Notes: generated by a model from the sequence alone, not told the origin. A stretch of 64,000 bases of DNA from JALZMG01 sp963844175 (GCA_963844175.1 CAWJNE010000022.1:1-64000), one strand, 5' to 3'; shown: positions 18,355 to 27,496, numbered from the stretch's first letter. Made by a program: numbers and translations.

Positions 18355-19152
18355 ATGACCCCTCGACCGACGCCCGGGCCGTCGCCGGTCGCGGTGCTCG
18401 ACCGGCGGCTGCAAGTCACGACGACCAAGACGTGGATGGTCTTCCTCGGGATCATCGTCCTCCTGGCCGCTGCGCTGGTGTGGGCCTTCTTCGGGAGCGC
18501 ACCAACGGAGGTGAGGGGGCAGAGCATGCTCCTGCCGCCGCACGGCCTCTACGAGGTCGGGGTCGAGACCGAGGGATTCGTCACCGACCTGTTGGTGGAG
18601 AACGGTGACCACGTCGAGGAGGGTCAGCCGCTCGCCCGGCTGCGCGAACGCGACGGCGAGATCGTGGACATCGAGGCGCCCGTGACCGGGGACGTGGCGA
18701 CGATCCTGGTCAAGCCCGGCACGTACAACGCCGTCGGCACGCCGGTGATCACGCTCGTCGCCGAGGGCGACGAGCTGATCGCGGTCGTGTACGTGCCGGC
18801 GCAGGAAGGCAAAGTCGTCCGCAACGGCATGCGGGTCTTCGTGTCGCCGTCCACGGCGCCGGCGGCGCAGTACGGGTCCATGCTGGGCACCGTGGGCAGC
18901 GTCTCCACGCTGCCGGCATCACCCGCGCGCATCCGGCTCAACCTCGGCGAGAACACCGACCTCGTCGAATTCCTGACCGGCGGCGAACCGGTTCTGGAGA
19001 TTGCGGTCGCGCTCGAGCTCGACCCGTCGACGCCCAGCGGGTACAAATGGAGCTCGGGGTCGGGACCGCCGTTCACCATCGCAACGGCCACCCTCGGAAC
19101 CGCAGCGATCGTCATCGCCGAAGGAAGCCCGGCGTCGCAGATCTTCGGTTGA
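18355..19152 (+). CDS. HlyD-like secretion adaptor (NHLM-type)
   Basis: 265 residues. Cytosolic N-terminus (residues 1-25), one membrane helix (about 27-48, WMVFLGIIVLLAAALVWAFF), then a split lipoyl/barrel region: GLYEVGVETEGFVTDLLVEN, GDHVEEGQPLARL, DIEAPVTGDVATILVKPGTY and YVPAQEGKVVRNGMRVFVSP. This is the layout of membrane-fusion adaptors that pair with peptide-exporting ABC transporters, and resembles the NHLM bacteriocin secretion protein; it is short and lacks a coiled-coil hairpin. It starts the operon; the next gene begins 11 bp later. Confidence 0.8.
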   Translation: MTPRPTPGPSPVAVLDRRLQVTTTKTWMVFLGIIVLLAAALVWAFFGSAPTEVRGQSMLLPPHGLYEVGVETEGFVTDLLVENGDHVEEGQPLARLRERDGEIVDIEAPVTGDVATILVKPGTYNAVGTPVITLVAEGDELIAVVYVPAQEGKVVRNGMRVFVSPSTAPAAQYGSMLGTVGSVSTLPASPARIRLNLGENTDLVEFLTGGEPVLEIAVALELDPSTPSGYKWSSGSGPPFTIATATLGTAAIVIAEGSPASQIFG

Positions 19153-19162
19153 CGCCCGCACC

Positions 19163-21196
19163 ATGACGCCCAACGAGCTCGCCCCGGCACCGAGGCGGGA
19201 CGCGGATGGCAGCGGCGATGACGTCATCGCCGACGCGTTGGTCGACGCCGTCGCCCGACTCGATCGCACGGTCTCGACGGGCGAGGTGCGGCGTTCGCTC
19301 GCCGCCTACGACGGCGACTCGTCCGTGGATCGGGCCCGGTCGGTGGCAACGGGGCTCGGCCTCGTCGTGGCGGACGGCGGCGACGCGACCGCCCGAAGCA
19401 CCACCGTCGACGTGGACGGGCACCGCCTGCTCCTCTCGCCGAGCCTGTCGTTCGTGGCCGACGAGGAGCAGCTCGGGACCCGCGGCACGCTCGGCCGCCG
19501 GTTGCGCGTCGTGCGCTCGGGCTACGTGCTGTCGATCCTCGCCGGCGCCGCGCTCACCGTTCCCGGACTCGTGGTCGCGGGGCTGGCACGCACCTTCGTC
19601 GACCGCTACCTCATCGGCGGGAGCGACGACTGGCTCCCGGTGGTGTTCATCGGGCTCGCGGCCGCGCTCGTTGTGCAGGTGGTGCTGGGTGGCGTGCAGA
19701 ACCTGACCCTCAACCGCCTGTCCCGCAAGATGGCGATCCACATGATGGCGGAGTCGATGTGGCACACCATGAGGCTGCCCATCCGCTACTTCGTGTCGCG
19801 GCCCGCAGGCGACACCGCGTACGCCATCGCCCTGAACGACCGAATCTCCTGGCAGCTCGGCGGGCAGCTCTCGTACGCGGCGATGGGCGGCGTCATCGCC
19901 ATCGTCTACGGGGCGTTCCTCCTGCGGTACGACGTGCTGCTCACCGCAGTGACGCTCGCGTTGACGATCGCCAGCATCATCACCGTCCGGTGGTCGTCTA
20001 AGCGCCTGCGTCCGCTGAACCGCGAGATGGTCGAGGCCCAGGCCGCCACTTCCGGCATCGCCGCGTCGGGCATCAGCGCCATCGAGTCGCTCAAGGCCAA
20101 CGGCGCCGAGAACGACCTCTTCCGCCGGTTCATCGCCCGGTACGAGACGGTGCTGACGATCGACCAGCGGCGAACGAAGAAGGGCCTGATCGCCTCGGCG
20201 CTGCCGGACCTGTTCAACGCGCTCATCGTTGCCGCGGTCATCTCCCTCGGCGCGGTGCAAGTGCTGGCCGGCCGGCTGACGCTCGGGTCGCTCGTCGCCT
20301 TCCAGGCGCTCCTGTTCGGGTTCCTGAGTTCGGTGCTGCGCCTGGTTCGCACCGCCGGCGCGTTCCAGAGCCTCGTCGGCCGGTGCCACCAGCTCGATCA
20401 GCTGCTGCGCGAACCGATCGCGTCCGAAGTCGCTGCCCGGGATGCGGGCCTCGACGACCCGGCGATGGCCAAACGGCTGTCAGGGCGGCTCGAGGTCCGC
20501 AACCTGCGATTCGGCTACGGCGACGACGATCCGCTGATCGACGACCTGTCGTTCACCGTCGAACCCGGCCGCCGGGTCGCGCTCGTGGGCGGCAGCGGCA
20601 GCGGCAAGTCGACCGTGGCCCGCCTCGTGACCGGCCAGCTCGACCCGTGGGGCGGGCAGGTCCTGTTCGACGGCGTCCCTCGGCACCGCGTGCCGGCCAA
20701 CATCCTCGCCCACTCGGTTGCGTACGTGCAGCAGGAGATCCTGCTGTTCGAGGGCACGGTGAGCGACAACGTCACCATGTGGGACCCCACCGTCCCGGCC
20801 GCGGCGATCGAGCGAGCGGCACGGGATGCTTCGATCCTGGCCGACGTGATGGCTGCGCCCGGCGGCCTCGAGGCCGTCGTGAGCGAGGGCGGCCGCAACC
20901 TGTCCGGCGGCCAACGGCAACGCCTCGAGCTGGCGCGCGCCCTGGCCACGAACCCGCGCCTGGTCGTGCTCGACGAGGCGACGAGCGCGCTCGACGCCGT
21001 GACCGAAGCAGAGGTCGACGCCAACCTCCGCAGGCGAGGTTGCGCGTGCCTGATCATCGCCCACCGCCTGTCGACGATCCGCGACTGCGAGGAGATCATC
21101 GTCCTCGACCAAGGCCGCGTCGTGGAGCGCGGCACCCATGACGCGCTGCTCGCCGCAGGCGGCGCCTATGCCCGTCTCGTGGGTGAGCTGGCATGA
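19163..21196 (+). CDS. Peptide-export ABC transporter without a C39 peptidase domain
   Basis: 677 residues. Residues 1-100 are a short soluble domain of unknown type (DALVDAVARLDRTVSTGEV, then RRSLAAYDGDSSVDRARSVA) with no Cys, so the C39 peptidase of NHLM/bacteriocin exporters is missing. Six membrane helices occupy about 105-430. The ATPase has Walker A GGSGSGKST (from about 476), signature LSGGQRQ, Walker B LVVLDEATS and switch IIAHRLST. The order adaptor, ABC, ABC matches NHLM export. It overlaps the next gene by 4 bp (ATGA). Substrate cleavage, if any, must be done elsewhere. Confidence 0.8.
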   Translation: MTPNELAPAPRRDADGSGDDVIADALVDAVARLDRTVSTGEVRRSLAAYDGDSSVDRARSVATGLGLVVADGGDATARSTTVDVDGHRLLLSPSLSFVADEEQLGTRGTLGRRLRVVRSGYVLSILAGAALTVPGLVVAGLARTFVDRYLIGGSDDWLPVVFIGLAAALVVQVVLGGVQNLTLNRLSRKMAIHMMAESMWHTMRLPIRYFVSRPAGDTAYAIALNDRISWQLGGQLSYAAMGGVIAIVYGAFLLRYDVLLTAVTLALTIASIITVRWSSKRLRPLNREMVEAQAATSGIAASGISAIESLKANGAENDLFRRFIARYETVLTIDQRRTKKGLIASALPDLFNALIVAAVISLGAVQVLAGRLTLGSLVAFQALLFGFLSSVLRLVRTAGAFQSLVGRCHQLDQLLREPIASEVAARDAGLDDPAMAKRLSGRLEVRNLRFGYGDDDPLIDDLSFTVEPGRRVALVGGSGSGKSTVARLVTGQLDPWGGQVLFDGVPRHRVPANILAHSVAYVQQEILLFEGTVSDNVTMWDPTVPAAAIERAARDASILADVMAAPGGLEAVVSEGGRNLSGGQRQRLELARALATNPRLVVLDEATSALDAVTEAEVDANLRRRGCACLIIAHRLSTIRDCEEIIVLDQGRVVERGTHDALLAAGGAYARLVGELA

Positions 21197-23898
21197 GCAC
21201 GCGGGGGGTCGTCGATCGGGACGCGGTCGCGGGCTTCGCGCGACAGCACGCGACCGCGGTCGTCGACCTGGCCGGCAACGAGGAGATCGAGCTCGACGAC
21301 GCCGGCGTCGTGTGGGTCGTGCTCGAGGGTGAAGGGCTGGTCTTCGCGACCGACGCACGCGGAACCGAATTGTCGCGGCCGCGGAACCTGGTCACCCGTC
21401 TGACCACTGGCTCGGTCGCGGCCGCCGTGGACGGCTCCTCGGTCGGCCGCCGCTGGATCCTCGTCAGCGTCGCCCGCTGCATCGTCTCCGAGGTCCCGCT
21501 CAGCGCCCTCGACGATCGGTCCGCCGACGGCGCGCCGCCGCTCGTGGCCCTCGGCGAGTGGCTCGACGCCGCCGGCGCCGCCGGCAACGCCGGCGGTGAG
21601 GCGATCGACGGTGCCGAGCGGGCCGATCCTGCCGAGGGGGGCACGGCGGCCGACCTCGCCCGCCGGCTCGAGGACACCCGGATCGCCCTCGCCGAGGCCG
21701 AGGTGCAGGCGCTCGACGAGCAGCTCGTGGCGGAGGCCGAGCTGGTCGATGCCTCGGCCCGCGCCGTGGACCTCGAGAGCCAGCTGGCGCTCGACCAGCT
21801 CGGCAGCGTGCTCGAGCGGCGCACGACGCGGCGTGTCGGAGCGATCGGCCACGACGAGCTGCTCGCCGTCTGCCGTGAGGTCGGCCGATCGATCGGGGTC
21901 ACCGTCCACGCCGCGCATCCCGAAGATCTGCGCCGGGCTTCGCCGGTCGAGGCCATCGCCCTCTCGTCCAAGGTCCGTTCCCGACCGGTGCGGCTCCCCG
22001 ATGGATGGTGGACGCAGCCGGGCGATTCGTTCGTCGGGTACCGCACCGATGGCCGGCCGGTCGCGGTGCTGGCTCGGCCACGGGGCTACGACCTCGTCGA
22101 CACCGCCAGCGGCGAGCTGGTTCGCGTCGACGCCGCGGTCGCGGGAGAGCTCGTTGACGACGGAATCGAGCTCGTACGACCCCTTCCCGAAGGCCCGCTC
22201 ACGGTCCGCGCCCTGGTCCGTTTCGCCGGTCGAGGCACCGGCCGCGACGTCGTGCGGCTGGTTCTCGCCGCGCTCGTGATCGGGTTGATCGCGCTCGTCC
22301 CGCCGTTGGCGACGAGCCTCGTGTTCGGCCAGATCGTCCCCCAGCACCAGTCCGAGCGCCTCGCCGCGCTCGCAGCGGCGCTGGTCGGGTTGGCGATCGG
22401 CTCGTTCTTCATCCAGCTCGCCCGGGGCGTGGCCCTGCTGCGCGCCCGGACAACGATGGACCACGCGCTGCAGCTCGGGCTGTGGGACCGGATGTTGCGC
22501 CTCCCCGCGCCGTTCTTCCGGCGCTACCAGGTGGGCAATCTGACCGAACGGTCGATGGCGGTCGACAGCATCCGCGAGTCCGTGACCGACAGCGTCATCA
22601 CCACGTTGCTCGCGGGGGTCTTCGGCCTCTTCAACCTGGTGGTCATGATCGCGATCGACGTCCGGCTGGCCGTCGTCGGTCTGCTGGTCACCGCCGCCGG
22701 CGGCGCCGTGCTCTTCGGGATCTCGCGGGCCTACCGGGGCCCCCTGACCGCCGTGCTGCGCGACCGCCGGGACATGACGGCGAGGGTGCACGAGCTGCTG
22801 AACGGCATCGTGAAGGTGCGCACCGCCAGCGCCGAACGCCGCATCTTCGCGCGGTGGGCCGTCCGGTACGCGGGCGACACCCGACGCTCGTACGAGGCGT
22901 TCCGCATCGACGACGTGCGCGTCGTCTTCGAGGGCGCGTTTCCGACGGCGATGGTGCTGATCCTGTTCGCGACCGTTGTCATGATCGGGCGAGAAGCGGT
23001 GCCGACCGCCGCCTTCATGGGCTTCTACGTCGCCCTCGGGCAGCTGCAGACCGCCGTCGTCAACGTGGCCCGCTCGACGGTCACCCTCCTCGAGGTCCGG
23101 CCGGTGCTGGACCAGGCGAGCCCCATCCTCGAGGAGGCGACCGAGTCCGACACGGCCAAGGAGCACCCCGGTCGCGTCGACGGTGGGTTCGCGCTGCGGG
23201 AGGTGACCTTCACGTATCCCGGGGCGACCCGTCCGATCTTCGACGGCCTGTCGGTCTCGATCGAGCCGGGCGAGTTCGTCGCCGTCGTGGGCCCGTCGGG
23301 TTCGGGCAAGTCGACCCTCCTGCGCCTGGTGCTCGGATTCGAGGAGATCGACGGAGGCACGGTCACGATCGACGGCGTCGACGTCACCAGTCTCGACATG
23401 GACGCGGTGCGGCGCCAGATCGGGGTGGTGCTGCAGCAGACCGCGCTGCTGCCCGGCTCGGTCTTCGAGAACATCGCCGGAAGCGTCCCCATCACCGAGG
23501 ACGACGCCTGGGATGCGGCGCGCCGCGCCGGGTTCGATCACGACATCGAGCGCCTGCCCGACGGCATGGCAACCAACATCGGTGACGGCGTCGGCATCCT
23601 CTCCGGGGGCCAGCGCCAGCGCCTCCAGATCGCCCGGGCCCTCGCCGGCCGGCCCCGCGTCCTGCTCCTCGACGAGGCGACCTCGGCCCTCGACAACCTG
23701 ACGCAGTCGGTCGTGACCCGCACCATCGAGGAGATGGACATGACGCGCATCGTCATCGCCCACCGGCTCTCGACGATCGCGTCGGCCGACCGCGTGGTGG
23801 TGATCGCCGGCGGCCGCGTCGTGCAGGACGGGCCCTACTCGGAGCTGGCCGAGAGCCCCGGCCCCTTCGCCGACCTCGTCGCCCGCCAACAGCTCTGA
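21193..23898 (+). CDS. Second NHLM-like ABC exporter with long cytosolic N-terminal domain
   Basis: 901 residues. Residues 1-330 are soluble: a beta-rich start (VVDLAGNEEIELDDAGVVWV), a helical segment likely coiled coil (about 150-205, ARRLEDTRIALAEAEVQAL) and a segment QPGDSFVGYRTDGRPVAVL. Membrane helices follow at about 345-640, then an ATPase with Walker A GPSGSGKST (about 700), signature LSGGQRQ (about 803), Walker B LLLDEATS and IVIAHRLST. The long N-terminus and the pairing with a second exporter fit the NHLM ATP-binding subunit. The two ABC proteins probably form a heterodimer in the inner membrane. Confidence 0.82.
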   Translation: MSTRGVVDRDAVAGFARQHATAVVDLAGNEEIELDDAGVVWVVLEGEGLVFATDARGTELSRPRNLVTRLTTGSVAAAVDGSSVGRRWILVSVARCIVSEVPLSALDDRSADGAPPLVALGEWLDAAGAAGNAGGEAIDGAERADPAEGGTAADLARRLEDTRIALAEAEVQALDEQLVAEAELVDASARAVDLESQLALDQLGSVLERRTTRRVGAIGHDELLAVCREVGRSIGVTVHAAHPEDLRRASPVEAIALSSKVRSRPVRLPDGWWTQPGDSFVGYRTDGRPVAVLARPRGYDLVDTASGELVRVDAAVAGELVDDGIELVRPLPEGPLTVRALVRFAGRGTGRDVVRLVLAALVIGLIALVPPLATSLVFGQIVPQHQSERLAALAAALVGLAIGSFFIQLARGVALLRARTTMDHALQLGLWDRMLRLPAPFFRRYQVGNLTERSMAVDSIRESVTDSVITTLLAGVFGLFNLVVMIAIDVRLAVVGLLVTAAGGAVLFGISRAYRGPLTAVLRDRRDMTARVHELLNGIVKVRTASAERRIFARWAVRYAGDTRRSYEAFRIDDVRVVFEGAFPTAMVLILFATVVMIGREAVPTAAFMGFYVALGQLQTAVVNVARSTVTLLEVRPVLDQASPILEEATESDTAKEHPGRVDGGFALREVTFTYPGATRPIFDGLSVSIEPGEFVAVVGPSGSGKSTLLRLVLGFEEIDGGTVTIDGVDVTSLDMDAVRRQIGVVLQQTALLPGSVFENIAGSVPITEDDAWDAARRAGFDHDIERLPDGMATNIGDGVGILSGGQRQRLQIARALAGRPRVLLLDEATSALDNLTQSVVTRTIEEMDMTRIVIAHRLSTIASADRVVVIAGGRVVQDGPYSELAESPGPFADLVARQQL

Positions 23899-24044
23899 TC
23901 CGGTACGCCGATCGGAGCGACCAAGGGCTGCGAGCCCCATGAGCGCCTGTCGACGACACGTTCGCGGTTCCGCTGCAGTGTCCGGAAGCACGTCCTCGAA
24001 CCCGCAACGGACTGGCTGTCGAGGCGTCGGACAAGTGCCGTTCC

Positions 24045-24088
24045 TCCCGCTCGCGATCGGGAGGGATCTCCCGCTCGCGATCGCGAGC
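24045..24088. repeat. Direct repeat and palindrome after the export operon
   Basis: TCCCGCTCGCGATCG occurs twice (24045 and 24069). The second copy is part of a perfect 16-bp palindrome GCTCGCGATCGCGAGC (24073-24088), and CGGGAG-GGAT-CTCCCG between them forms a hairpin. It lies 150 bp past the operon stop, without a T-tract. It may be a folding or REP-like element. Confidence 0.7.
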
Positions 24089-24123
24089 GCAGTAGGGCCG
24101 GCGGGCCGACCATCGTGTCGACG

Positions 24124-24129
24124 TAGCTT
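24124..24129 (+). promoter_or_regulatory. -10 box of a leaderless promoter (TAGCTT)
   Basis: TAGCTT ends 6 nt before the ATG at 24136; there is no ribosome binding site. Confidence 0.5.
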
Positions 24130-24135
24130 CCCGGC

Positions 24136-24582
24136 ATGGCATTCTCGGTTGAGGAGGTCACCTACCTCCAGTCTCAGCCTCTCGGGCGCCTCGCAACCCG
24201 ATCACCACACGGGCAACCCGACGTCGTGCCGGTGGCATACGAATTCGATGGTGAGCAGTTCTGGGTTGGCGGCTCGGGCGACTCAGTTCTGGCCACTCGC
24301 AAGGTCCGCAACGTCGTCGCCGGCGGTGCCGAGGTCGCACTCGTCGTTGACGACATGGTCTCGTTCGATCCGTTCGTCGCACGCGGCATCCGCATCTACG
24401 GTCGGGCCGAGCCACCTATCCGCCGCACCGGCCTGGTCGGCCCCGGCCACTACATGCCGATCATTCCGACCGTCTCGTGGAGTTGGAACATGGAAGCTGC
24501 GCCGATCGGCGAACGCTGGTACGACTCACACCGCGCCGTCCACTCACCGCCACGCTCATCGCCTGGGAACGACCCGCGATAA
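24136..24582 (+). CDS. PPOX-class F420-dependent oxidoreductase-like protein
   Basis: 148 residues. Split-barrel flavin/F420-binding fold: YLQSQPLGRLATRSPHGQPD, VVPVAYEFDGEQFWVGG, TRKVRNVVAGGAEVALVVDD and VARGIRIYGRAE. The layout matches small actinobacterial PPOX/F420 reductases. The last 15 residues after SHRAVH are Pro/Ser-rich and may be an extension gained by loss of a stop, since the region downstream is decayed. Substrate unknown. It probably has a leaderless transcript. Confidence 0.75.
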   Translation: MAFSVEEVTYLQSQPLGRLATRSPHGQPDVVPVAYEFDGEQFWVGGSGDSVLATRKVRNVVAGGAEVALVVDDMVSFDPFVARGIRIYGRAEPPIRRTGLVGPGHYMPIIPTVSWSWNMEAAPIGERWYDSHRAVHSPPRSSPGNDPR

Positions 24583-24593
24583 CGCGGAACGCG

Positions 24594-25268
24594 GACGGCT
24601 CGATCGCCCGGCGTTGCCTCAGCACCGAGATGCTGCTCGACGGGCGTTCAGACATCGGTCACGGGATCGGTTCGTCCTTCTCGCCATCTCGGCTGGTGGA
24701 GAGTTTGCCTGCGCAGCGGCGTGGCGTTTGCCCCAACGGGTTTCGGGGCTCGGACTGTTCAGCGTCATCGGCCCGCTCGACGACAGGGGCTCAATGGTCG
24801 GTATGAGCTGGCGAGTGAGGTCCGTCTATCTGCTGGCCCGATTCGCGCCCTTTCTGGTGCGGCCACTGGCGCGCCTGATGGTTCGGACGGCGCAGAACGA
24901 TCCCAGCCAGAGCCTTCGCGCGGGTGGCAGCGACGCGCCCGCCTGAGGACCGCACGGTGATCGAGCGACCCGCCGTACGGGCTGCCCTCCTGGCCAACCT
25001 GCCGCAGCAGTGCCGCGACGTCGACTCAATGGTGCGTGAATTCCGCATCGCCGTCGAACCGTGGCCAATGCCGCTCGCCCGCATCGCCGTGCCGACGCAC
25101 ATCTGGCAAGGAGGACGCGACGACGTCCACACACCAGCCATGGCCGAGCGGCTCGCCGCCGCGATTCCTCAGGCGACCCTCACACTTCGACCCCAGTTCG
25201 CGACCTTCAGCTTCCTCGACGAGCTGGATCCGATCCTCGCCACGCTGGCCAGGTGGGCCGAACAATGA
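24594..25268 (+). pseudogene. Decayed alpha/beta hydrolase
   Basis: The first frame reads DRFVLLAISAGGEFACAAAW, then RLPQRVSGLGLFSVIGPLDD, including the nucleophile elbow AISAGG. A frameshift near 24,915 joins the second frame at RPPEDRTVIERPAVRAALLA, then PLARIAVPTHIWQGGRDDVH. Where the catalytic His is expected (a GHxxFLD-type motif), the sequence is PQFATFSFLDELD, so the His is lost. The N-terminal lid and oxyanion region are not readable. Truncated, frameshifted and catalytically broken. Confidence 0.65.
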
Positions 25269-25413
25269 CCCACCCTCGCCCGGCAAACGAATCAACGCTC
25301 CCGCGACGACATGCCGATCTGGCGCGCCGGACGGTCTCGGCTCAGACCAGCGCGATCGTGAGGACATAGGTTCAGCGTCACGAGCGCCGACCACAGGGGC
25401 GTTGGCACATCGT

Positions 25414-25419
25414 TAGCGT
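25414..25419 (+). promoter_or_regulatory. -10 box of a leaderless promoter (TAGCGT)
   Basis: TAGCGT ends 6 nt before the ATG at 25426; there is no ribosome binding site. Confidence 0.5.
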
Positions 25420-25425
25420 TGCGTC

Positions 25426-26622
25426 ATGAGTGCGATGGAGGCGCTACCGCTTCCGCGGGATCCGACGCTCTCAGCGTACGCAGCGGTGCTGAACGAGTTG
25501 GGTCATTGGGCAGTTGTGCTCGATTCGAGATGGCGGATTGTGTTCGCGACCGACGAGGAGCGGCTGAGCGTTGGTGACCGTGACATCTGGATCACTCTGC
25601 TCGGTGAGCATTGGTACTCATTGAGCCACGTTAATTACAAGGCGACGTTGGCCTTCGGCGGTAACTGGTTGGAGCATGTGCGCGAAAGCTTCCGTCGGTT
25701 CGGCCCCTTCGCTCTCTTTGACACGCCGGGTGGCCGAGAGGAGTTGCGCCGCGTCATTGATCCCGCGTTGCATGATCTCATCGATGACCTCGAGCCGCTC
25801 GAGGCTCCTCCTGTCTGGCGGGGCAGAGATCCCGTGTTCAAGCACGCAGGACTGGGCGCGAGGAGCAGCGTCCTGTGGCTGCGCGTCCGCAATGAAGACG
25901 GGGCGGTCGCAGGCACTGTGGTCCTGGGCAAGCCACGGCCGGGGATGTCGCAGCTGGCCGCAGCTGTGGCGATCGCCGATCTTGGTCACCTGGAACGGAT
26001 GGCGCTCGTACGACGGCCGGGTCGTCGACCCGCAGCCGTGCTGATGGCTGACCTGGAGGCGTCGACACCGCTGGCCCGACGACTCTCGACGGCACAATTC
26101 TTCGCATTCGGTCGTCGCCTCGTCCGTGCTGCCGACCAGTGCATCATCGATCACAACGGCATCGTCGGACGTCATGCTGGCGACGGTGTCGTCGCCTTCT
26201 TCCTGGCCGAGGCGCTCGGATCCGAATCCGCCGCAGCCCGCCTCTGCATCGAGACTGCGACGGCGCTCAGAGCTGAGCTCGCGACCGTCGTCGGCAGGAG
26301 CACCCTCAGCGAGACGGACGTGTCATTTCGCTTCGGTCTGCACTGGGCCGCGACGGTCTACATCGGTCGGATTACCACCGCAGGACGCACCGAAGTGACT
26401 GGCCTCGGCGACGACGTCAACGAGACGGCTCGGATTGAAACGTGCGCGACCGGAGCTCGCGCACTCGCCTCCAAGGCGCTCATTGAACGCCTCGACGGCT
26501 CGGACGCACGAGCACTGGGCATCGACACGGACCACGTGACCTACCGAGCCCTCGCTGATCTCCCAACCGCGACGGACAAGACTCGCCGCGACGCACCCGC
26601 GATCGCTGTCTGCGAGGTCTAG
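25426..26622 (+). CDS. Class III adenylate/guanylate cyclase with N-terminal sensor-like domain
   Basis: 398 residues. Residues 1-195 form a PAS/sensor-like domain (LNELGHWAVVLDSRWRIVFA). The cyclase homology domain (about 203-395) has metal Asp209 (LMADLEAST) and Asp253 (RHAGDGVVAFF), and the transition-state pair Asn332/Arg336 in GLGDDVNETARIE. It makes cAMP or cGMP in the cytosol; the base-specifying residues cannot be assigned safely. The N-terminal domain presumably senses a ligand. There are no neighbours in an operon, and a TAGCGT box implies a leaderless transcript. Confidence 0.85.
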   Translation: MSAMEALPLPRDPTLSAYAAVLNELGHWAVVLDSRWRIVFATDEERLSVGDRDIWITLLGEHWYSLSHVNYKATLAFGGNWLEHVRESFRRFGPFALFDTPGGREELRRVIDPALHDLIDDLEPLEAPPVWRGRDPVFKHAGLGARSSVLWLRVRNEDGAVAGTVVLGKPRPGMSQLAAAVAIADLGHLERMALVRRPGRRPAAVLMADLEASTPLARRLSTAQFFAFGRRLVRAADQCIIDHNGIVGRHAGDGVVAFFLAEALGSESAAARLCIETATALRAELATVVGRSTLSETDVSFRFGLHWAATVYIGRITTAGRTEVTGLGDDVNETARIETCATGARALASKALIERLDGSDARALGIDTDHVTYRALADLPTATDKTRRDAPAIAVCEV

Positions 26623-26941
26623 CTGTTGCGCACACTTGTCGATCGCCCCGATCGACCGAGTCAACCGACACGTGTATCGATGCAATTGCGGCCCAAGTGA
26701 TCGGTACATCGCTTCTGACCCTGCTGATCCGCAGCGAGTGGGTCGGGTGAGGACAACAATGTCTCATCGTTGACGGCATCGTCGAAGACGACCGAGGTCA
26801 GAACTGCGGGGACGACCGAGTCGGCCGCGACGACCGAGGTGAACGGCAGTGCAGCCTCGACGGAGCAGCGCGGTTGCGGTGGCTGCTGGTCGGAGTCGCC
26901 CAGCACATCGCCGAGGGCGAAGGGCCCCGCGACCCCGGCGG
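26623..26941. other. Gene-free gap, Thr-rich linker-like sequence
   Basis: No gene supported. One plus frame reads SSKTTEVRTAGTTESAATTE, a composition typical of linkers in secreted proteins, caused by three spaced ACGACCGAG repeats; it has no partner domain. Confidence 0.35.
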
Positions 26942-27436
26942 CTACCGAGCCGTCGTCACTCCCTCTCGCGCGTCGCTTCCGGATGCTCGATCCCGCTGGG
27001 CGACGACGGTGGCGGCCGGCGCTCTTTCGCTGGCGGCGTAGTCATCGGTGTCGGCGAGACCGTGGCCCGATGCTCTGGCCGCTGCTCCGGCCGAGGCGAA
27101 CTTCTGCTCCATCCCAGGTGGCGTGTAGATCTCGACGAGCTGAGCGAACTCTTCGGTGTCGTTCCACAGTTCATGCTCGACGAAGCGCGGCATCACCAGC
27201 ACGCCGCCGGCGTCCAGCACGGTGTGGTCGTCGCCGACACGGAACCGGACCCGTCCCGACACCACGATGTTGATCTGATCCTCGGTGTCGTGGGTGTGCG
27301 CGTCGACGTGCAGCCCCGGCGGCATGTCGACGGTGATCACCACGGCATGACCGCCCGTCTCCGAGCCCGTTGCGACCACTCGGAACGGCGTCCCATCGAT
27401 CGGCTCTCCGCTGCCCCAGGCGACCCCGATGCTCAT
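26942..27436 (-). CDS. Cupin-domain protein
   Basis: 164 residues with the two cupin motifs: HVDAHTHDTEDQINIVVSG (motif 1, His-rich metal site) and VLVMPRFVEHELWNDTEE (motif 2). The last 45 residues are low complexity. RBS GGTGGAG precedes the ATG. It is divergent from a TetR gene across 69 bp holding three operator-like repeats, so it is probably that regulator's target. Cupins of this size are metal-dependent enzymes or ligand binders; no substrate can be read. Confidence 0.75.
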   Translation of the reverse strand: MSIGVAWGSGEPIDGTPFRVVATGSETGGHAVVITVDMPPGLHVDAHTHDTEDQINIVVSGRVRFRVGDDHTVLDAGGVLVMPRFVEHELWNDTEEFAQLVEIYTPPGMEQKFASAGAAARASGHGLADTDDYAASERAPAATVVAQRDRASGSDAREGVTTAR

Positions 27437-27460
27437 CTCACTCCACCTTCCGCTGCTATC

Positions 27461-27496
27461 TCACTAGTGACTATCACTAGTGATCATCACTAGTAC
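27461..27496. promoter_or_regulatory. Triple palindromic operator, TCACTAGTGA at 13-bp period
   Basis: TCACTAGTGA occurs at 27461 and 27474, and a third copy (TCACTAGTAC) starts at 27487, exactly 13 bp apart. Each is a palindrome around ACTAGT. They fill the gap between the cupin and TetR starts; the third overlaps the TetR -10 box. Confidence 0.75.

Noticed and set aside
18290..18357. A short frame ending in a Gly-Gly pair just before the adaptor, as a bacteriocin precursor.
   Set aside because: No ribosome binding site, only about 24 codons, no leader-like helix; the GG is at the very C-terminus.
21166..23991. A very long open frame antisense to the second ABC exporter (and a similar one opposite 38918-40813).
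   Set aside because: Its translation is low-complexity His/Arg/Asp-rich and mirrors the GC3 bias of the real genes; the plus strand has full domain motifs.
26770..26900. Thr-rich peptide as part of a lipoprotein gene.
   Set aside because: Comes from a few ACGACCGAG repeats; no signal peptide or domain attached.
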